In this document: positions 18,037 to 26,856 of the stretch, one piece after another
How positions within the stretch are numbered: the stretch's first letter is position 1
Layout: the number at the start of each line of letters is the position of its first letter
NCBI RefSeq assembly: GCF_022549695.1
Contig: NZ_JAKZGS010000003.1
Location: forward strand, 310,001-374,000
Reading direction: 5' to 3'
DNA: 64,000 bases
DNA from: Belliella calami
Lineage (GTDB): Bacteria; Bacteroidota; Bacteroidia; Cytophagales; Cyclobacteriaceae
Notes under the pieces: generated by a model
What the model was told of the DNA's origin: nothing
The model's input: only the letters and a program-made list of their open reading frames with translations
Database searches by the model: none
Translations under genes and position numbers: made by a program

Positions 18037-19827
18037 GTGAAACCACTTTGGCGCTTAAATAAATATTTGTTAAAATATAAGGGTTACCTCTTGTTGGGGA
18101 TCTTATTTACTATCATTTCCAATATATTTGTAATTATTCCTGCCCAACTAGTCAGAATTGCAATAGATTATGTGGTAGAGAGTTTTGCTTATTATCAGGT
18201 TTTTAGTGAAGGGGATTTGAGTGTTGTCGCCCGATCATCCTTCCTAAAATTCATTTTTATTTTTGGAGTGCTGATACTTATCATGGCGCTTCTTAGAGGT
18301 TTTTTCCTTTTTCTTATTCGTCAGACCATTATTATCTTTTCTAGATTGGTTGAATTTGACATGAAAAACGAAATTTTTGACCATTATCAAAAATTGCCCC
18401 TCAGCTTTTACAGGAAAAATAGTACCGGTGATCTTATGGCTAGAATCACCGAAGATGTCAGCAGAGTGAGAATGTATCTTGGTCCTGCTATTATGTATGG
18501 ATTGAATTTAATTGTGCTTTTCCCATTGGTGATAGGTTATATGCTTAGTGTCAATGTAGAACTTACTTTATATTCTCTTTTGCCACTTCCAGTGCTATCC
18601 ATCAGTATTTATTTTGTCAATAATCTTATAAATGAGCGCTCCGAAAAAATCCAGAGGAGTTTGTCCGGATTGAGCACTTTTGTGCAAGAGTCTTTTTCGG
18701 GAATTCGAGTATTGAAGGCTTTCGTGAGAGAAGATGATAGCGCAAATGATTTTAGGAAAGCAAGTGAAGATTACAAGGATAAGTCAATCCGTCTTACATT
18801 GGTGCAATCGCTTTTTTATCCATTGATTCTTGCTTTGATTGGAATTAGCACCATCCTGACAGTATATATTGGAGGTATGCAAGTCATTGATGGCACTATA
18901 GGATATGGTGTGATTGCGGAATTTATCCTTTATGTAAATATGCTTACTTGGCCTGTAACTTCGCTTGGATGGGTGACAAGTATCATCCAGAGAGCAGCAG
19001 CTTCGCAGACCAGAATTAACGAATTCATGGACGAGAAGAATGATATCTTAAGTACAGAAAAATTAGATACTTTTATAAAAGGGGATATTAAGGTAGAAAA
19101 TGTGTCTTTTGTCTATCCGGATTCAGGCATCAAAGCTTTGCAAAATGTTTCTTTTGACATTCAGGCTGGGGAGAGTTTGGCCATCATAGGGACTACTGGT
19201 TCTGGTAAATCTACGATAGCCAATCTTTTGATGAGAATGTACGATGTGTCCTCAGGGCAAATTAGCATCGATGATCGTAGAATCGAAACCTATGATATCG
19301 CTTCATTGAGGAAACAAATTGGATTTGTTCCACAGGATGTTTTTCTTTTCAGTGATACCATTGCCAACAATATTGGTTTTGGATTAGATGAGATCCCAAA
19401 TGGAATCGTAGAGAAAGCAGCTAAAGATGCAGATGTTTATGCAAATATCATTGATTTTCCAAAAGGATTCGAAACCAAATTGGGGGAGCGTGGAATTACA
19501 CTTTCCGGTGGGCAAAAACAAAGGGTGTCGATCGCAAGAGCGATAGCTAAAGAACCAAGTATTTTGCTTTTGGATGATTGTCTATCTGCTGTGGATACCA
19601 AGACCGAGAACTCAATACTCAATGCTCTCAAGAAAATAATGGTAGATAGAACCTCCATAATTATTTCACATAGGGTATCCTCAGCCAAACTTGCTGATAA
19701 GATCATAGTGCTTGATGATGGTAAACTCGTCGAGCAAGGGACACATCAAGACCTTATGAATAAAAAAGGTGTATATGCAGAGCTGTATGAAAAACAGACC
19801 CAAAACAATGAAATAATTGATGAGTAG
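18037..19827 (+). CDS. ABC exporter, fused membrane and ATPase domains (MsbA/MdlA type)
   Basis: A 596-residue half-transporter: six membrane helices up to about residue 320, then an ATPase domain with GTTGSGKST, the signature TLSGGQKQRVSIARA and the Walker B ILLLDDCLSAVD. The residue after the Walker B aspartate is Asp, not the usual catalytic Glu. That is typical of the degenerate half of heterodimeric exporters such as MdlA/TM287, but no partner gene is adjacent. Likely substrates are lipids or drugs. The start is GTG (MKPLWRLNKYL). Confidence 0.88.
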   Translation: MKPLWRLNKYLLKYKGYLLLGILFTIISNIFVIIPAQLVRIAIDYVVESFAYYQVFSEGDLSVVARSSFLKFIFIFGVLILIMALLRGFFLFLIRQTIIIFSRLVEFDMKNEIFDHYQKLPLSFYRKNSTGDLMARITEDVSRVRMYLGPAIMYGLNLIVLFPLVIGYMLSVNVELTLYSLLPLPVLSISIYFVNNLINERSEKIQRSLSGLSTFVQESFSGIRVLKAFVREDDSANDFRKASEDYKDKSIRLTLVQSLFYPLILALIGISTILTVYIGGMQVIDGTIGYGVIAEFILYVNMLTWPVTSLGWVTSIIQRAAASQTRINEFMDEKNDILSTEKLDTFIKGDIKVENVSFVYPDSGIKALQNVSFDIQAGESLAIIGTTGSGKSTIANLLMRMYDVSSGQISIDDRRIETYDIASLRKQIGFVPQDVFLFSDTIANNIGFGLDEIPNGIVEKAAKDADVYANIIDFPKGFETKLGERGITLSGGQKQRVSIARAIAKEPSILLLDDCLSAVDTKTENSILNALKKIMVDRTSIIISHRVSSAKLADKIIVLDDGKLVEQGTHQDLMNKKGVYAELYEKQTQNNEIIDE

Positions 19828-19914
19828 TAAATTCATAGTATGTTGGTAAACCCAAAAGTCTAAAATTTTTGAAAAACATTTGTAAATTGGGAATCATTTT
19901 AAACAATAATATTT

Positions 19915-20232
19915 ATGACAGCTAAAAAAAGTAGCTTCGAGGAAGTGGAAAATATCCTGCAGGATATAGGAACAAAAATAGAAGAGTTGATAGAAAAAGC
20001 TGCTGAAGTAAGTGGCGAGGCTAAAGTAGAAGTAGAAAGAAAAATCAAAGAGTTAAAAGACAAGGAAACTACTATCGCTGCGGAATTTCAAAAAGGCAAG
20101 GAGAAAGCAGAAAAACTATACGAAGAAAAGAAATCTGAAATTGAGCCTAATTTGAAAAAGTCTAAAACACATTTTAAAAACGCCTTCAAACAGCTTGCCG
20201 CAGCATTCAAAACATTGTTTCAAAAAGGTTAA
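19915..20232 (+). CDS. Small charged coiled-coil protein
   Basis: A 105-residue, Lys/Glu-rich, almost entirely helical protein (EVENILQDIGTKIEELIEKA, VERKIKELKDKETTIAAEF, KGKEKAEKLYEEKKSEIEP) ending in a more hydrophobic amphipathic helix (FKQLAAAFKTLF). No signal peptide or known domain is visible. It resembles stress-related late-embryogenesis/apolipoprotein-like helical proteins only in composition. It follows the ABC exporter on the same strand with an 87-base gap. Confidence 0.7.
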   Translation: MTAKKSSFEEVENILQDIGTKIEELIEKAAEVSGEAKVEVERKIKELKDKETTIAAEFQKGKEKAEKLYEEKKSEIEPNLKKSKTHFKNAFKQLAAAFKTLFQKG

Positions 20233-20439
20233 GAACATCATTTTATCAAAGAATACAGTAAAATTTTCCAAGGTTAGCATCCTATCGTTACCAAGTACTT
20301 GATAATATCAAATCCAGACTTTTAATTATAAATAACTGGAAAACAAACAACTAACTAGGTTTAGCTCGAGTTTCAAAGTTTGAAAGCTTTGAAAATTCAG
20401 GATTATCACAAAATTTATTTCTACAATCTTTAATTCCCC

Positions 20440-20447
20440 TATCTTTG
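20440..20447 (+). promoter_or_regulatory. -7 box (TATCTTTG) right at the ABC-F start codon
   Basis: TATCTTTG ends 4 bases before the ATG of the ABC-F gene, so transcription would begin at or next to the start codon and the mRNA should be leaderless or nearly so. The protein's N-terminus is canonical, so a later start is unlikely. Confidence 0.65.
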
Positions 20448-20451
20448 CGGG

Positions 20452-22347
20452 ATGAATTACCTATCTGTAGAAAATCTCAGCAAGTCATTTGGCGAGCGCA
20501 AACTTTTTCAAAATATATCATTTGGTCTTGACCAAGGGCAAAAAGTAGCATTAGTCGGAATCAATGGTGCAGGAAAGTCCACTTTGATGAAAATCATCAT
20601 GGGCATAGAAGTCCCTGATTCTGGACAAGTAGCCATCAATCAGCAAGTGAAAGTAGCTTATGTGCATCAAAACCCTGTTTTTTCAGGTGAATTGAGTATT
20701 TATCAAACTATATTTGATGGAAGCAGCAATGAGACACTCAAAGTGATTGAGGATTACCATAAAGCGATGCTGGATTCTGAAAACGGAAAGGATAATTCAG
20801 ATCTTTTGCAGACTATTTTTGAAAAGATGGATCAGCTTGAAGCTTGGGACTTTGAGTATCAGGTAAAGGAAGTTTTGGGCAAATTGGGACTGCATGACAC
20901 GGATATTTCTGTAGGGAATCTCAGTGGTGGACAGAGAAAACGTGTTGCGTTGGCAAAAGCCATTTTGGAAAAACCAGATTTACTACTTCTTGATGAACCG
21001 ACCAACCATTTGGATTTAGAGACCATTGAATGGTTGGAAGAATACCTTTCCAAAGCCAATCTTGCTTTGTTCATGGTGACTCACGATAGGTACTTTTTGG
21101 AAAAAGTGACGAATCAGATCCTTGAATTGGACAATGGCAGTATCCATCGTTACATGGGTAATTATGGCTATTTCTTGGAGAAAAAGGCAGAAAGAAGAGA
21201 AATCGAAGCTACAGAATTGGACAAGGCAAAAAGCTTGTATAAAAAAGAGTTGGACTGGATCAGAAGACAGCCAAAAGCTAGAAGTACAAAAGCAAAATAT
21301 AGAGTGGATGCCTTTGAAGAAACGAAAGAGAAAGCATTCAACAAAAGAGAGGAAAGAGAGATCGAACTTTCTGTCACTTCACAAAGACTGGGAAACAAGA
21401 TCATTGAGATCGAGAAACTGAACAAATCTTATGATGACAAAAAAATTGTAGAGAATTTTAGTTACACCTTTAAGAAAGGGGATAAAATCGGGATTGTAGG
21501 TCCAAATGGAGCTGGGAAGACCACATTTTTGAACATGATTACGGGTGCTTTGGAGCCTGATAGTGGAAAAGTCGGCATTGGGCAGACGACAGCTTTTGGA
21601 TACTATAGGCAAGAAGAAGGCTCTTTTGATGAAGAAAAGAGAATTCTTGATATCGTAAAGGAAGTAGCTGAAGTAGTAACAGTAGCTGGTGGTGCTACAA
21701 TCACAGTTGCTCAATTTTTGAATAAATTCGGTTTTCCACCAAAGCAACAACATACTCCTGTATCCAAACTAAGTGGAGGGGAAAGAAGGAGATTGCAGCT
21801 ATTGATGATCTTGATCAAGAGTCCTAATTTCCTGATCCTCGATGAACCAACCAATGATTTGGATATCGTGACTTTGAACACACTAGAAGAATTCTTGGAT
21901 AATTTCCCGGGCTGTTTGATTATTGTTTCCCATGATAGGTATTTTATGGACAGGTTGGTTGATCACCTTTTCGTTTTTGAAGGAGAAGGTCAGATCAAAG
22001 ATTTCCCTGGGAACTATACCGATTTCAGAGAGTGGGAAAAAGAAAGCAAGCTATTGCAAAAAGATGAAAAGCCGGTAAAAGAAGAGAAAAAGGAACAAGT
22101 TTCCAATGCTTCAAATGAATCAAAGCCAAAAGCGAGTTTCAAAGAGAAGAAGGAGTTTGAGGAATTGACAAAGAAAATAGAAACATTGAATACAGAGAAA
22201 GCCAAGATCGTGGATTTGATAACTATTGGCACTGAAGATCATCAAAAATTAATGGATTGGTCCAATAGGATTCAGGAAATTGACAACGAAGTAGAAAATT
22301 TGGAGTTGAGATGGTTGGAATTGAGCGAATTGGAGGGGATTGAATAA
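20452..22347 (+). CDS. ABC-F family ATPase (Uup-like)
   Basis: A 631-residue soluble protein with two ABC domains: GINGAGKST, LSGGQRKRVALAKA, LLLLDEPTNHLD in the first, GPNGAGKTT, LSGGERRRLQLL, LILDEPTNDLD in the second. A charged linker with the YRVDAFEETKEKAF region lies between, and a C-terminal coiled coil (KKEFEELTKKIETLNTEKAK) is the Uup hallmark. ABC-F proteins act on the ribosome E site or, for Uup, on 50S maturation and DNA-repair intermediates. No membrane segments. Starts directly after its promoter. Confidence 0.93.
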   Translation: MNYLSVENLSKSFGERKLFQNISFGLDQGQKVALVGINGAGKSTLMKIIMGIEVPDSGQVAINQQVKVAYVHQNPVFSGELSIYQTIFDGSSNETLKVIEDYHKAMLDSENGKDNSDLLQTIFEKMDQLEAWDFEYQVKEVLGKLGLHDTDISVGNLSGGQRKRVALAKAILEKPDLLLLDEPTNHLDLETIEWLEEYLSKANLALFMVTHDRYFLEKVTNQILELDNGSIHRYMGNYGYFLEKKAERREIEATELDKAKSLYKKELDWIRRQPKARSTKAKYRVDAFEETKEKAFNKREEREIELSVTSQRLGNKIIEIEKLNKSYDDKKIVENFSYTFKKGDKIGIVGPNGAGKTTFLNMITGALEPDSGKVGIGQTTAFGYYRQEEGSFDEEKRILDIVKEVAEVVTVAGGATITVAQFLNKFGFPPKQQHTPVSKLSGGERRRLQLLMILIKSPNFLILDEPTNDLDIVTLNTLEEFLDNFPGCLIIVSHDRYFMDRLVDHLFVFEGEGQIKDFPGNYTDFREWEKESKLLQKDEKPVKEEKKEQVSNASNESKPKASFKEKKEFEELTKKIETLNTEKAKIVDLITIGTEDHQKLMDWSNRIQEIDNEVENLELRWLELSELEGIE

Positions 22348-22363
22348 ATTATTAAATTGAGAT

Positions 22364-22720
22364 ATGAAATATTTTGATTTACATGATATTGATAAAAAAC
22401 GTCATTCTTCTGTTAGAAAACATTTGCTGTGGGAATTTGATTTGAAAGATTTTGACTTTCAGAAATCAAAGGACATTGTAATAGAGAGAGTCGTGCAAAG
22501 AGGTGATAAGGATGATTGGTTAAGTGTCTTTAATCTATATGGCGTTGATGTCGTGAAAAATTCAATTAGGAATATCAAATACCTCAATCCTAAAGATCTC
22601 AATTTTGTAGTTTGGGTACTTGAAATACCAAAAGAAGAAATGAAATGCTTCAAAATAAGGATTTTAATTAATCCAAATTTAGAATCATTTTCCTGTCCCC
22701 TTCTTCATATTTTTCAATAG
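22364..22720 (+). CDS. DUF6922-like small protein
   Basis: A 118-residue protein resembling the short DUF6922 family (from memory of the pattern: LLWEFDLKDFDFQKSKDIVIERVVQRGDKDDW, then YLNPKDLNFVVWVLEIPKEEMKCF). The family is found as single genes or next to nucleotidyltransferase-like genes in Bacteroidota; its function is unknown. It starts 17 bases after the ABC-F stop. Its last 17 codons overlap the 3' end of the convergent alkD gene, and after the CF motif the sequence no longer looks like the family, so the C-terminus may have been replaced. Confidence 0.65.
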   Translation: MKYFDLHDIDKKRHSSVRKHLLWEFDLKDFDFQKSKDIVIERVVQRGDKDDWLSVFNLYGVDVVKNSIRNIKYLNPKDLNFVVWVLEIPKEEMKCFKIRILINPNLESFSCPLLHIFQ

Positions 22721-23378
22721 CATAGCGAAGCATTGTACGAGGCATTTTGTCAATATACTTTAAGACAAAATCTCTTGCAATGTCAAGATCCCTGTTGCCG
22801 ATTTCCCTCAGCATCCAACCGACGGCTTTATGGATAAGGTTATGAGGATGGTTGAGAAGTATTTCTGCCAGTTGAAGAGTAGTATGAAAATCATTCCTTT
22901 TGATAAAATAAAAAGTGCTCATTATTGAAATCCTCTGATCCCAGAGATTGTTGGCATGAGCTAGCTCGAACAGTAAATCTCTGTTTTTGTCAAACAGCCA
23001 TGCACCCAAAATTTGAAAAGCAGAACTATCCACGAGATCCCAATTATTCACACCAGCTTTGTTTTTCAGGTAAAAGCCTACCCACTTTTCTTTTTCAATA
23101 ATGGACTTTGATTTTTCATATTTCAGCACAAGCATAAAAATACTCGTCAATCTCACTTCATGAAAAGGAGAATGAATCAGTTTCTGAAGTTCTGATGCAT
23201 TGATATCTTTCCAATAGGTCTTGGCAATTTTTCGTTGAAAAGGGACTGTTACGCCCAAAAACAAATCACCTTCAGCATATTGTCCTTTTCCTGTTTTGAA
23301 AAAATGAGGGAAAAATTCAGCCTTTTCAGGTAAGGCAACTTCTTTTAAGTCCGATACAATTTGTGCTGTGAGTTTCAT
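22668..23378 (-). CDS. DNA alkylation repair enzyme, AlkD-like HEAT-repeat glycosylase
   Basis: A 236-residue all-helical protein with the AlkD marker NNWDLVDSSAFQILGAWL, plus TVPFQRKIAKTYWKDI, RISIMSTFYFIKR and HKAVGWMLREIGNRD. AlkD removes N3- and N7-alkylpurines without base flipping. It is a single gene, convergent with and overlapping the DUF6922 gene by 53 bases. Confidence 0.9.
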   Translation of the reverse strand: MKLTAQIVSDLKEVALPEKAEFFPHFFKTGKGQYAEGDLFLGVTVPFQRKIAKTYWKDINASELQKLIHSPFHEVRLTSIFMLVLKYEKSKSIIEKEKWVGFYLKNKAGVNNWDLVDSSAFQILGAWLFDKNRDLLFELAHANNLWDQRISIMSTFYFIKRNDFHTTLQLAEILLNHPHNLIHKAVGWMLREIGNRDLDIARDFVLKYIDKMPRTMLRYAIEKYEEGDRKMILNLD

Positions 23379-23730
23379 CGAGGTTTTTAAAGATTTTCAC
23401 ACTAATATCAAATCAGGGATTGAAGTTAAGGTATATATTTCGCAAAAAGGTGGAGATTGGTTGAGTTTCGATGGATTAATAGCTAATTGTTAAACGTTAA
23501 AGTGGGTTAGATAAAGGGTTTGAGGTTAAAGAGTTTAAAGTGTTAATGTTTGTTTCGAAGAATTCTAGGGCGTTAATCGTTAAGGGGCCAAAATTCTCTT
23601 TGCGTTCCATAGCGACCATTGTGGCAAAACACTTAATAGCATCTTGGCTCCGAAAGTATTTGGGAAGAATTATTTACCAGATATTTGACTTGATACTAGT
23701 AGCTACACATAATTCAATATGTCTATCCGC
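23379..23730. other. Noncoding DNA between alkD and marC, left part
   Basis: The stretch has worn low-complexity pieces such as TTGTTAAACGTTAAAGTGGGTTAG and GGTTTGAGGTTAAAGAGTTTAAAG. No open frame has coding character and no clear promoter for alkD was found. Confidence 0.5.
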
Positions 23731-23870
23731 TTGATTGCACGTAGCCAATCAATAGAATGTTTGATAAATGATTAGAGGTTCTATTGACAGTTGACAGTTG
23801 TCTGTTGAGAATCCGCAACACATAGTGCCTCTTCTGAGCCAACGTGCAACATTGCGGATACTCATATAAT
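23731..23870. repeat. Dispersed intergenic repeat, copy 1
   Basis: Shares TTGCACGTAGCCAATCAATAG and the GCGGATACTCATATAA end with copies at 36848 and 44555. It contains a perfect 8-bp inverted pair ATCCGCAA (23811-23818) / TTGCGGAT (23852-23859). A TTGACAG direct doublet (GACAGTTGACAGTTG) lies in the middle. Confidence 0.55.
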
Positions 23871-23886
23871 TCAATGTCGTTTAGTT

Positions 23887-23985
23887 AAGATACAAGACCT
23901 GCCAGATTTAAATCTTTTATTGGTCTTCCCTGCCGAATAAGAGACATATTCTGATTTAATAGAAAACCTGGCAGATCTTATCTAA
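23887..23985. repeat. Imperfect inverted repeat around ACCTGCCAG / CTGGCAG
   Basis: The left arm AGATACAAGACCTGCCAGATTT and the right arm (complement AGATAAGATCTGCCAGGTTTT) are about 80 percent complementary and enclose some 50 bases. It could be a small MITE-like insertion; no gene is inside. Confidence 0.5.
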
Positions 23986-24209
23986 AAGGCATGATACATT
24001 ATTATATATTCATCATTTTCAAACTGTCTACAGTCATCTGACCACAGCAGCTAGAAATGTACGTCAAACAATGTTGCAAATGGCTACTAGTATGAAAAGG
24101 GATATCCAATTAAACGAAGAATCAAAACCTGGCACTAGACACTATTGTGTAAACCAAATTCAGGAAAGATCACTAGAGCAACCGTTGACTATCGTCCATA
24201 GACCGTCGT
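23986..24209. other. Noncoding DNA downstream of marC
   Basis: No gene, clear terminator or structured element was recognised in this stretch. Confidence 0.4.
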
Positions 24210-24791
24210 CTATATCATTTCCCCTGAAAACAGCGCGGATTTAAATATTTTAATAGCAATGGATAAGAGTATAATCCCAAAGATCCTTCTCAATACATCC
24301 AAACCGGTTTTTCCCAATTTCCTTTCAAGCCATGTTGTGCTTTTTAGTACTACATAGACAATGATTAAGTTTATGACGATTCCAATTCCGATGTTGATTT
24401 GAGCAAACTCAGCTTTCAATGTCAAAATAGTCGTAAGTGTACCTGCACCCGCGATCAAAGGGAAAGCGATTGGTACAATAGACGCACCACCACTTGCGTC
24501 TGGATCAGGTTTAAAGAGTTCGATTCCAAGGATCATCTCAGCACCCAAGGCAAAAATGATCAAAGCTCCCGCTATTGCAAAGTCTTCAACCCCAATCCCG
24601 AAAAGATTGAGGATGGATTTGCCGAGAAACAAAAACAGAATCATTAATAACCCAGCTGCTAGCGTAGCTTTTTCGGACTCGATATGTCCAACCTTTTTTC
24701 TCAGATTGATCACTATGGGAATAGAGCCCAAGATATCAATGACCGAAAATAGGATCAAGGTGACCGAAAGTATTTCTTTGAAATCGAACAT
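24210..24791 (-). CDS. MarC family integral membrane protein
   Basis: A 193-residue protein with six membrane segments. It starts MFDFKEILSVTLILFSVIDI and has the family motifs DILGSIPIVINLRKK, LFGIGVEDFAIAGALIIFAL and SIVPIAFPLIAGAGTLTTI. MarC (UPF0056, NAAT family) proteins are of uncertain function; an early link to multiple antibiotic resistance was withdrawn. It is the last gene of an aroQ-serC-marC run on the minus strand, 7 bases after the aminotransferase. Confidence 0.88.
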   Translation of the reverse strand: MFDFKEILSVTLILFSVIDILGSIPIVINLRKKVGHIESEKATLAAGLLMILFLFLGKSILNLFGIGVEDFAIAGALIIFALGAEMILGIELFKPDPDASGGASIVPIAFPLIAGAGTLTTILTLKAEFAQINIGIGIVINLIIVYVVLKSTTWLERKLGKTGLDVLRRIFGIILLSIAIKIFKSALFSGEMI

Positions 24792-24798
24792 TGCTGAT

Positions 24799-25857
24799 TT
24801 AATATTGCTTTATAAATGAAATCAATTTTTCAAATTCCGCTTCAGTGATCGCTGGGAAGTTGGCGATTCTGAAACTAGTTGGCTTCAAAGGACCATAACC
24901 ACCGCCCATTTGCATCCCTTCTTTTTCAGCAGCTTTTTTGACAGAAGTGATGAACTCCTCTGATCCTGATATCGCCAAAACCGTCGAGCTTCTGCTTTCT
25001 TCATTCTCTACCAAAAGCTTCATTTTGCTCGTCATGGCAACAGTATATTCCAACTTCTGCATACGCTCTTTGGTGATTTGATCTATGTGCTGGATTTCTG
25101 GCATGTCTTTCAACACCCTGTTCAACAAATATATTCCTAAAACATTGGGCGTATAGTGAGTTTGGTAATTGTCCGCATTTTCCAACATAAAATTCATGCT
25201 GTTGTATCTGCCTCTTTCACCTTTGTCTTTTGCTTTCTCAATAGCCTTCGGTGAAACGATCAATACACCAAGTCCTGCTGGCAAGCCAAAGCATTTTTGA
25301 ACAGATGCATACCATATATCAGCCAGGCCGAAATCCAGTTCAATTCCACCCATGGAAGAAGTTGTATCGACTGCAATCATCTTTTCGGGAAACTTCTCCG
25401 CTATTGCAGCTATCGTTTCATTTTTTACCTGAGTGGCGTTTGATGTTTCATTTTGGGTAATTGCAATTACATCAAAATCATTATCTATTTGCAGATTTTC
25501 TACATCGATGATGTCATTTGCGCTGATCTTTAATGATTCTGTTTTTGTATTAATGTGCTTTGCATATTCAAACCACTTTTTTCCAAATGAACCTGAGAAT
25601 ATATGATAACTCGCTCCTTGAACGATAGATTGGGTGATGATTTCCCAGTTTTCAGTCGCCGAAGAAGTGAATAGCAATTTATAATCAGCAGGAACATGAA
25701 GTTTTTCCTGCATCAAAGTCTCCGTTTCTTTATATAGATTCATAAAGGCAGCACCTCTATGGCTTGCACTTAGAATTCCTGATTCATAAGCATCTTGCAA
25801 GTATTTTGGCAATGCTTCATAGACCTTGGAAGGTCCAGGTGAAAATGTAGTCGTCAT
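24799..25857 (-). CDS. serC: Phosphoserine aminotransferase-like class V aminotransferase
   Basis: A 352-residue PLP enzyme. It starts TTTFSPGPSKVYEALP, has SASHRGAAF as in SerC, the cofactor region TTSSMGGIELDFG and the PLP lysine in ASVQKCFGLPAGLG. It would convert 3-phosphohydroxypyruvate and glutamate to phosphoserine. The protein belongs to the Bacteroidota variant of this class V group, so an alanine-glyoxylate type activity cannot be excluded. aroQ lies 9 bases upstream, both on the minus strand. Confidence 0.8.
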   Translation of the reverse strand: MTTTFSPGPSKVYEALPKYLQDAYESGILSASHRGAAFMNLYKETETLMQEKLHVPADYKLLFTSSATENWEIITQSIVQGASYHIFSGSFGKKWFEYAKHINTKTESLKISANDIIDVENLQIDNDFDVIAITQNETSNATQVKNETIAAIAEKFPEKMIAVDTTSSMGGIELDFGLADIWYASVQKCFGLPAGLGVLIVSPKAIEKAKDKGERGRYNSMNFMLENADNYQTHYTPNVLGIYLLNRVLKDMPEIQHIDQITKERMQKLEYTVAMTSKMKLLVENEESRSSTVLAISGSEEFITSVKKAAEKEGMQMGGGYGPLKPTSFRIANFPAITEAEFEKLISFIKQY

Positions 25858-25866
25858 GATGATAGG

Positions 25867-26286
25867 TTAGGTTGTGAGAAAGTATTGCAATCCAAGTTCG
25901 TATCCTCTAAGTCCAAGTCCGGAGATCATTCCTACACACTCTTTTGTGATGATACTTTTATGTCTAAACTCCTCCCTTTTGTAGATATTGGAGATATGGA
26001 CTTCCAAGACAGGAGTATTGACTCCAGCGATGGCATCTGAAATCGCAACAGAAGTGTGGGTATATCCGCCAGCATTAAGTAGGATAGCATCACATTCAAA
26101 ACCCACTTCATGGATTTTGTTGATGATTTCTCCTTCTACATTGCTTTGGAAATAACTCAATTCTAACTCAGAATATTTGCTTTTAAGCGTAAGGAAGTAA
26201 TCCTCAAAAGATTGGTTTCCATAGATTTCCGGCTCTCTTTTTCCGAGAAGATTGAGATTTGGACCGTTGATAATGATAATTTTCAA
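25867..26286 (-). CDS. aroQ: 3-dehydroquinate dehydratase, type II
   Basis: A 139-residue enzyme of the shikimate pathway. It has the N-terminal GPNLNLLGKREPEIYG with the catalytic Tyr at residue 22, NAGGYTHTSVAISDAI and the EVHISNIYKREEFRHKS loop with the catalytic His. The start is TTG: it is the only start in frame after a good promoter box, and no ATG fits the conserved N-terminus. In Bacteroidota aroQ is often next to xerD; here the accessory locus lies between them. Confidence 0.95.
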   Translation of the reverse strand: MKIIIINGPNLNLLGKREPEIYGNQSFEDYFLTLKSKYSELELSYFQSNVEGEIINKIHEVGFECDAILLNAGGYTHTSVAISDAIAGVNTPVLEVHISNIYKREEFRHKSIITKECVGMISGLGLRGYELGLQYFLTT

Positions 26287-26319
26287 AATAGCGAATGGTT
26301 AGTGGTTTGTATTATTGGG

Positions 26320-26327
26320 CAAAGTTA
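26320..26327 (-). promoter_or_regulatory. -7 box (TAACTTTG) of aroQ-serC-marC
   Basis: TAACTTTG on the minus strand, about 33 bases before the TTG start. It supports TTG as the genuine aroQ start codon. Confidence 0.6.
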
Positions 26328-26369
26328 TTTGATTAATAAGAGATAACATAAATAAAGGAGAATTAAACT

Positions 26370-26515
26370 TTGTGAGTAGGGGGGGGTTATTGGGGGAATG
26401 GTTATCGGTTAATGAGTTATTAGGGGACTAGTGATTGGGTTATCAGGTGATGGGTTATTGGTTGTTGTTGGATTAGTTATTAGGGGATTTGTTAGTGGTG
26501 GGGTTGAATAACAAG
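26370..26515. repeat. G/T-rich low-complexity repeat region
   Basis: About 145 bases of degenerate GGTTATTGG/GATTAGTTATTAGGGG words with one run of eight G (near 26379) and several runs of four to five. The opposite strand is correspondingly C/A-rich. No frame. Similar words occur in the atpD-atpC spacer. It marks the aroQ edge of the accessory locus. Confidence 0.6.
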
Positions 26516-26625
26516 CTTAAAAGCCTTCGATCGTAGCGTAAATAAATGAACTAATTGATTGATTAGATGGGATTCTTGGTTAAATAAGATGTTTTTATCA
26601 TTTTTAGTCAATAAAGAAGCGAAGC

Positions 26626-26856
26626 ATGAAATTCAATAAATCTGGAATTACTTTTAAAATACTCTTGATTCAAACTTTGGTATTTGTAATAGGGATGTAT
26701 GTATTTGGTTATTTTAGAAGTGATGGTGATCCAAACTCCTTAAAGTCCCTTTCAGGAATTTTGGTTAGCTCTTTGGTTTTCCTTGGATTTATGTGCTGGA
26801 CTTATGGATTGAATCCGTTTAAAACCAAAAAGCAAATTGAAAATAGTAAAGAATAA
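26626..26856 (+). CDS. Small two-helix membrane protein, family member 1
   Basis: A 76-residue protein starting MKFNKSGITFKILLIQ, with two hydrophobic segments (about 9-28 and 43-58) and the C-terminal marker FMCWTYGLNPFK. It is homologous to the products at 32494, 32723 and 33806 in this locus (shared TFK-L--Q start, LSG before helix 2, FMCW or -W--EV end). I recognise no described family. Both termini are charged, and the gene stands alone with over 300 bases of noncoding DNA after it. Confidence 0.7.
   Translation: MKFNKSGITFKILLIQTLVFVIGMYVFGYFRSDGDPNSLKSLSGILVSSLVFLGFMCWTYGLNPFKTKKQIENSKE

Noticed and set aside
23540-23734. 64-codon plus-strand frame in the alkD-marC spacer
   Set aside because: No start context, no similarity to a known protein, and it runs into a dispersed repeat.
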